This document shows positions 26,233-26,863 of a stretch of 26,863 bases of DNA, one piece after another. Made by a program: the position numbers and the translations under genes. The DNA is from a virus: positions 1-26,863 of IMG/VR virus record IMGVR_UViG_3300042691_005476. One strand, 5' to 3'. Under the pieces are notes generated by a model. The model saw nothing but the letters and a program-made list of their open reading frames with translations. It ran no database searches and was not told the DNA's origin. Position 1 is the stretch's first letter; the number at the start of each line of letters is the position of its first letter.

Positions 26233-26703
26233 ATGGAAAAGGGGTCCAAGACCATCTCCAAGGCGCTGGCGCTCGCCAAGAAGGCCCCGCAGCCCGCCAC
26301 GCCCATCGGCGGAGCGAGCAAGCTGCACACAGGTGCGATCAAGGCCCCCGTGGCCGGGAGGACGGATCACCTCCCGATGCACGTCCCGTCAGGCTCCTAT
26401 GTCATCCCGGCGGACATCGTTTCTGCCATCGGCGAGGGCAACACCGAACACGGCTTCGACATCATCGACCACATGGTGAAGGAGCGCATGGCCGCTGGCG
26501 GCGATGTTAACGAGGCCGACGAGGCCAACCCGGTCGCCATCGTCGCGGCTGGCGGCGAGTATGTGATCCCGCCCGGTGCCGTGAGAGGCTTTGGCGGCGG
26601 CGATCTGGACGCGGGCCACAAGGCTTTGGACGAATGGGTGAAGGCTGAGAGGGCAACCACAATTGCCACCCTCAAGAAGCTTCCGCCGCCGAAGAAAGAC
26701 TGA
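26233..26703 (+). CDS. Conserved phage protein with duplicated GxYVIP motif
   Basis: 156 residues, start one base after the previous stop. LHTGAIKAPVAGRTDHLPMHV and GDLDAGHKALDEWVKAERATTIATLKKLPPP are typical of an unnamed phage family encoded after tail genes. Two units align without gaps at an offset of 54 residues: G54-S-Y-V-I-P...V63...G67-E-G69...D79 and G108-E-Y-V-I-P...V117...G121-G-G123...D133. The N-terminus is basic and probably flexible. No catalytic motif is obvious. A virion-associated or regulatory role is conceivable. Confidence 0.7.
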   Translation: MEKGSKTISKALALAKKAPQPATPIGGASKLHTGAIKAPVAGRTDHLPMHVPSGSYVIPADIVSAIGEGNTEHGFDIIDHMVKERMAAGGDVNEADEANPVAIVAAGGEYVIPPGAVRGFGGGDLDAGHKALDEWVKAERATTIATLKKLPPPKKD

Positions 26704-26720
26704 GTTCAATGGAGGGAAAC

Positions 26721-26863
26721 ATGACAGAGGAAATTTACGTTCGCACCGCAGTTCCGGCTGACGAGGAGGGCATCATGCACCTCGCCCGCCTTGTTAACGG
26801 CGAGAACGGTGTGTTCAAGATGAACGAGCAGAAGGTGCGCGACATGGTGCGCCCGTCGCTCTA
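26721..26863 (+). CDS. Probable GNAT-family acetyltransferase (3' truncated)
   Basis: ATG 26721 has GGAGGGAA upstream; the frame runs off the window after 47 codons. The visible YVRTAVPADEEGIMHLARLV and GVFKMNEQKVRDMVRP match the first strand and helix of phage GNAT domains (VRxA-x-x-x-D-x-x-x-I-x-x-LA). The acetyl-CoA-binding motif would lie beyond the window, so the family call is provisional. GNAT genes near tail genes are common in phages and may modify host or virion proteins. Confidence 0.55.
   Translation, partial: MTEEIYVRTAVPADEEGIMHLARLVNGENGVFKMNEQKVRDMVRPSL

Noticed and set aside
24096-26342. Long open frame on the minus strand (about 748 codons), and others such as 12846-14534 and 5475-6911
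   Set aside because: They lie antisense to well-supported + strand genes, have unnatural Arg/Gly/Asp/His-rich composition and no recognisable domains; GC-rich coding DNA leaves such frames open by chance.

Overview
This window is a late-gene segment of a tailed dsDNA bacteriophage (Caudoviricetes, probably podovirus-like). All supportable genes lie on the + strand, tightly packed, often with 1-4 base stop/start overlaps and good Shine-Dalgarno sequences. Base composition is moderately GC-rich. Several features point to an alphaproteobacterial host: ADP-ribosyltransferase-type polyvalent proteins of the kind common in phages of that group, and the apparent absence of any GANTC site (the CcrM methylation motif) in the window. 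No terminase, portal, integrase, tRNA or replication gene is visible; terminase and portal would be expected upstream. Family names are from recognition of sequence patterns, not database searches.

Layout. 1-6.9 kb: a 5'-truncated ADP-ribosyltransferase-like protein, a 1330-residue multidomain polyvalent protein, a small Gly/Gln/Pro-rich protein and a Lys/Gly/Pro-rich low-complexity protein, ending at a strong terminator. 7.0-9.2 kb: a small conserved protein, a GroES-like co-chaperonin, a scaffold-like protein and an AT-hook-like protein, then a terminator. 9.2-12.2 kb: a sigma70-like promoter, a head protein, the major capsid protein, an endonuclease VII-like nuclease, a beta-rich virion protein, a basic small protein and a third terminator. 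12.2-14.7 kb: two small basic proteins, a beta-rich structural protein, a P22 gp4-like adaptor and a zinc-ribbon structural protein. 14.7-19.6 kb: an HNH endonuclease and the adhesion module (collagen-like fibre, glycine-rich fibre, tail-fibre-associated protein). 19.6-20.7 kb: a GT4-type glycosyltransferase. 20.7-21.8 kb: lysis cassette (membrane/coiled-coil protein, T7-lysozyme-like amidase, Pam3-gp28-type holin, second membrane protein). 21.9-26.9 kb: a second adaptor-like protein, the large tail nozzle/hub protein, two small virion-associated proteins and the start of a probable GNAT acetyltransferase.

How it fits together: the co-chaperonin and scaffold sit beside the capsid genes and probably assist head assembly; adaptors and the nozzle close the head and form the short tail; fibre proteins mediate adsorption; the glycosyltransferase may modify the threonine-rich collagen-like fibre or the host surface; the lysis cassette releases progeny; the polyvalent proteins may be injected effectors.

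Most interesting signals: (1) no GANTC site found by eye where about 100 would be expected; (2) an H-D-x-x-G-H...E motif in the polyvalent protein resembling the iron site of aromatic amino acid hydroxylases; (3) a short 'NALRIAK-GGGGG' module repeated five times over three neighbouring genes; (4) a Gly-x-Thr collagen fibre beside a glycosyltransferase; (5) a 62-nt element with a perfect 10-bp end stem followed by ACCA.
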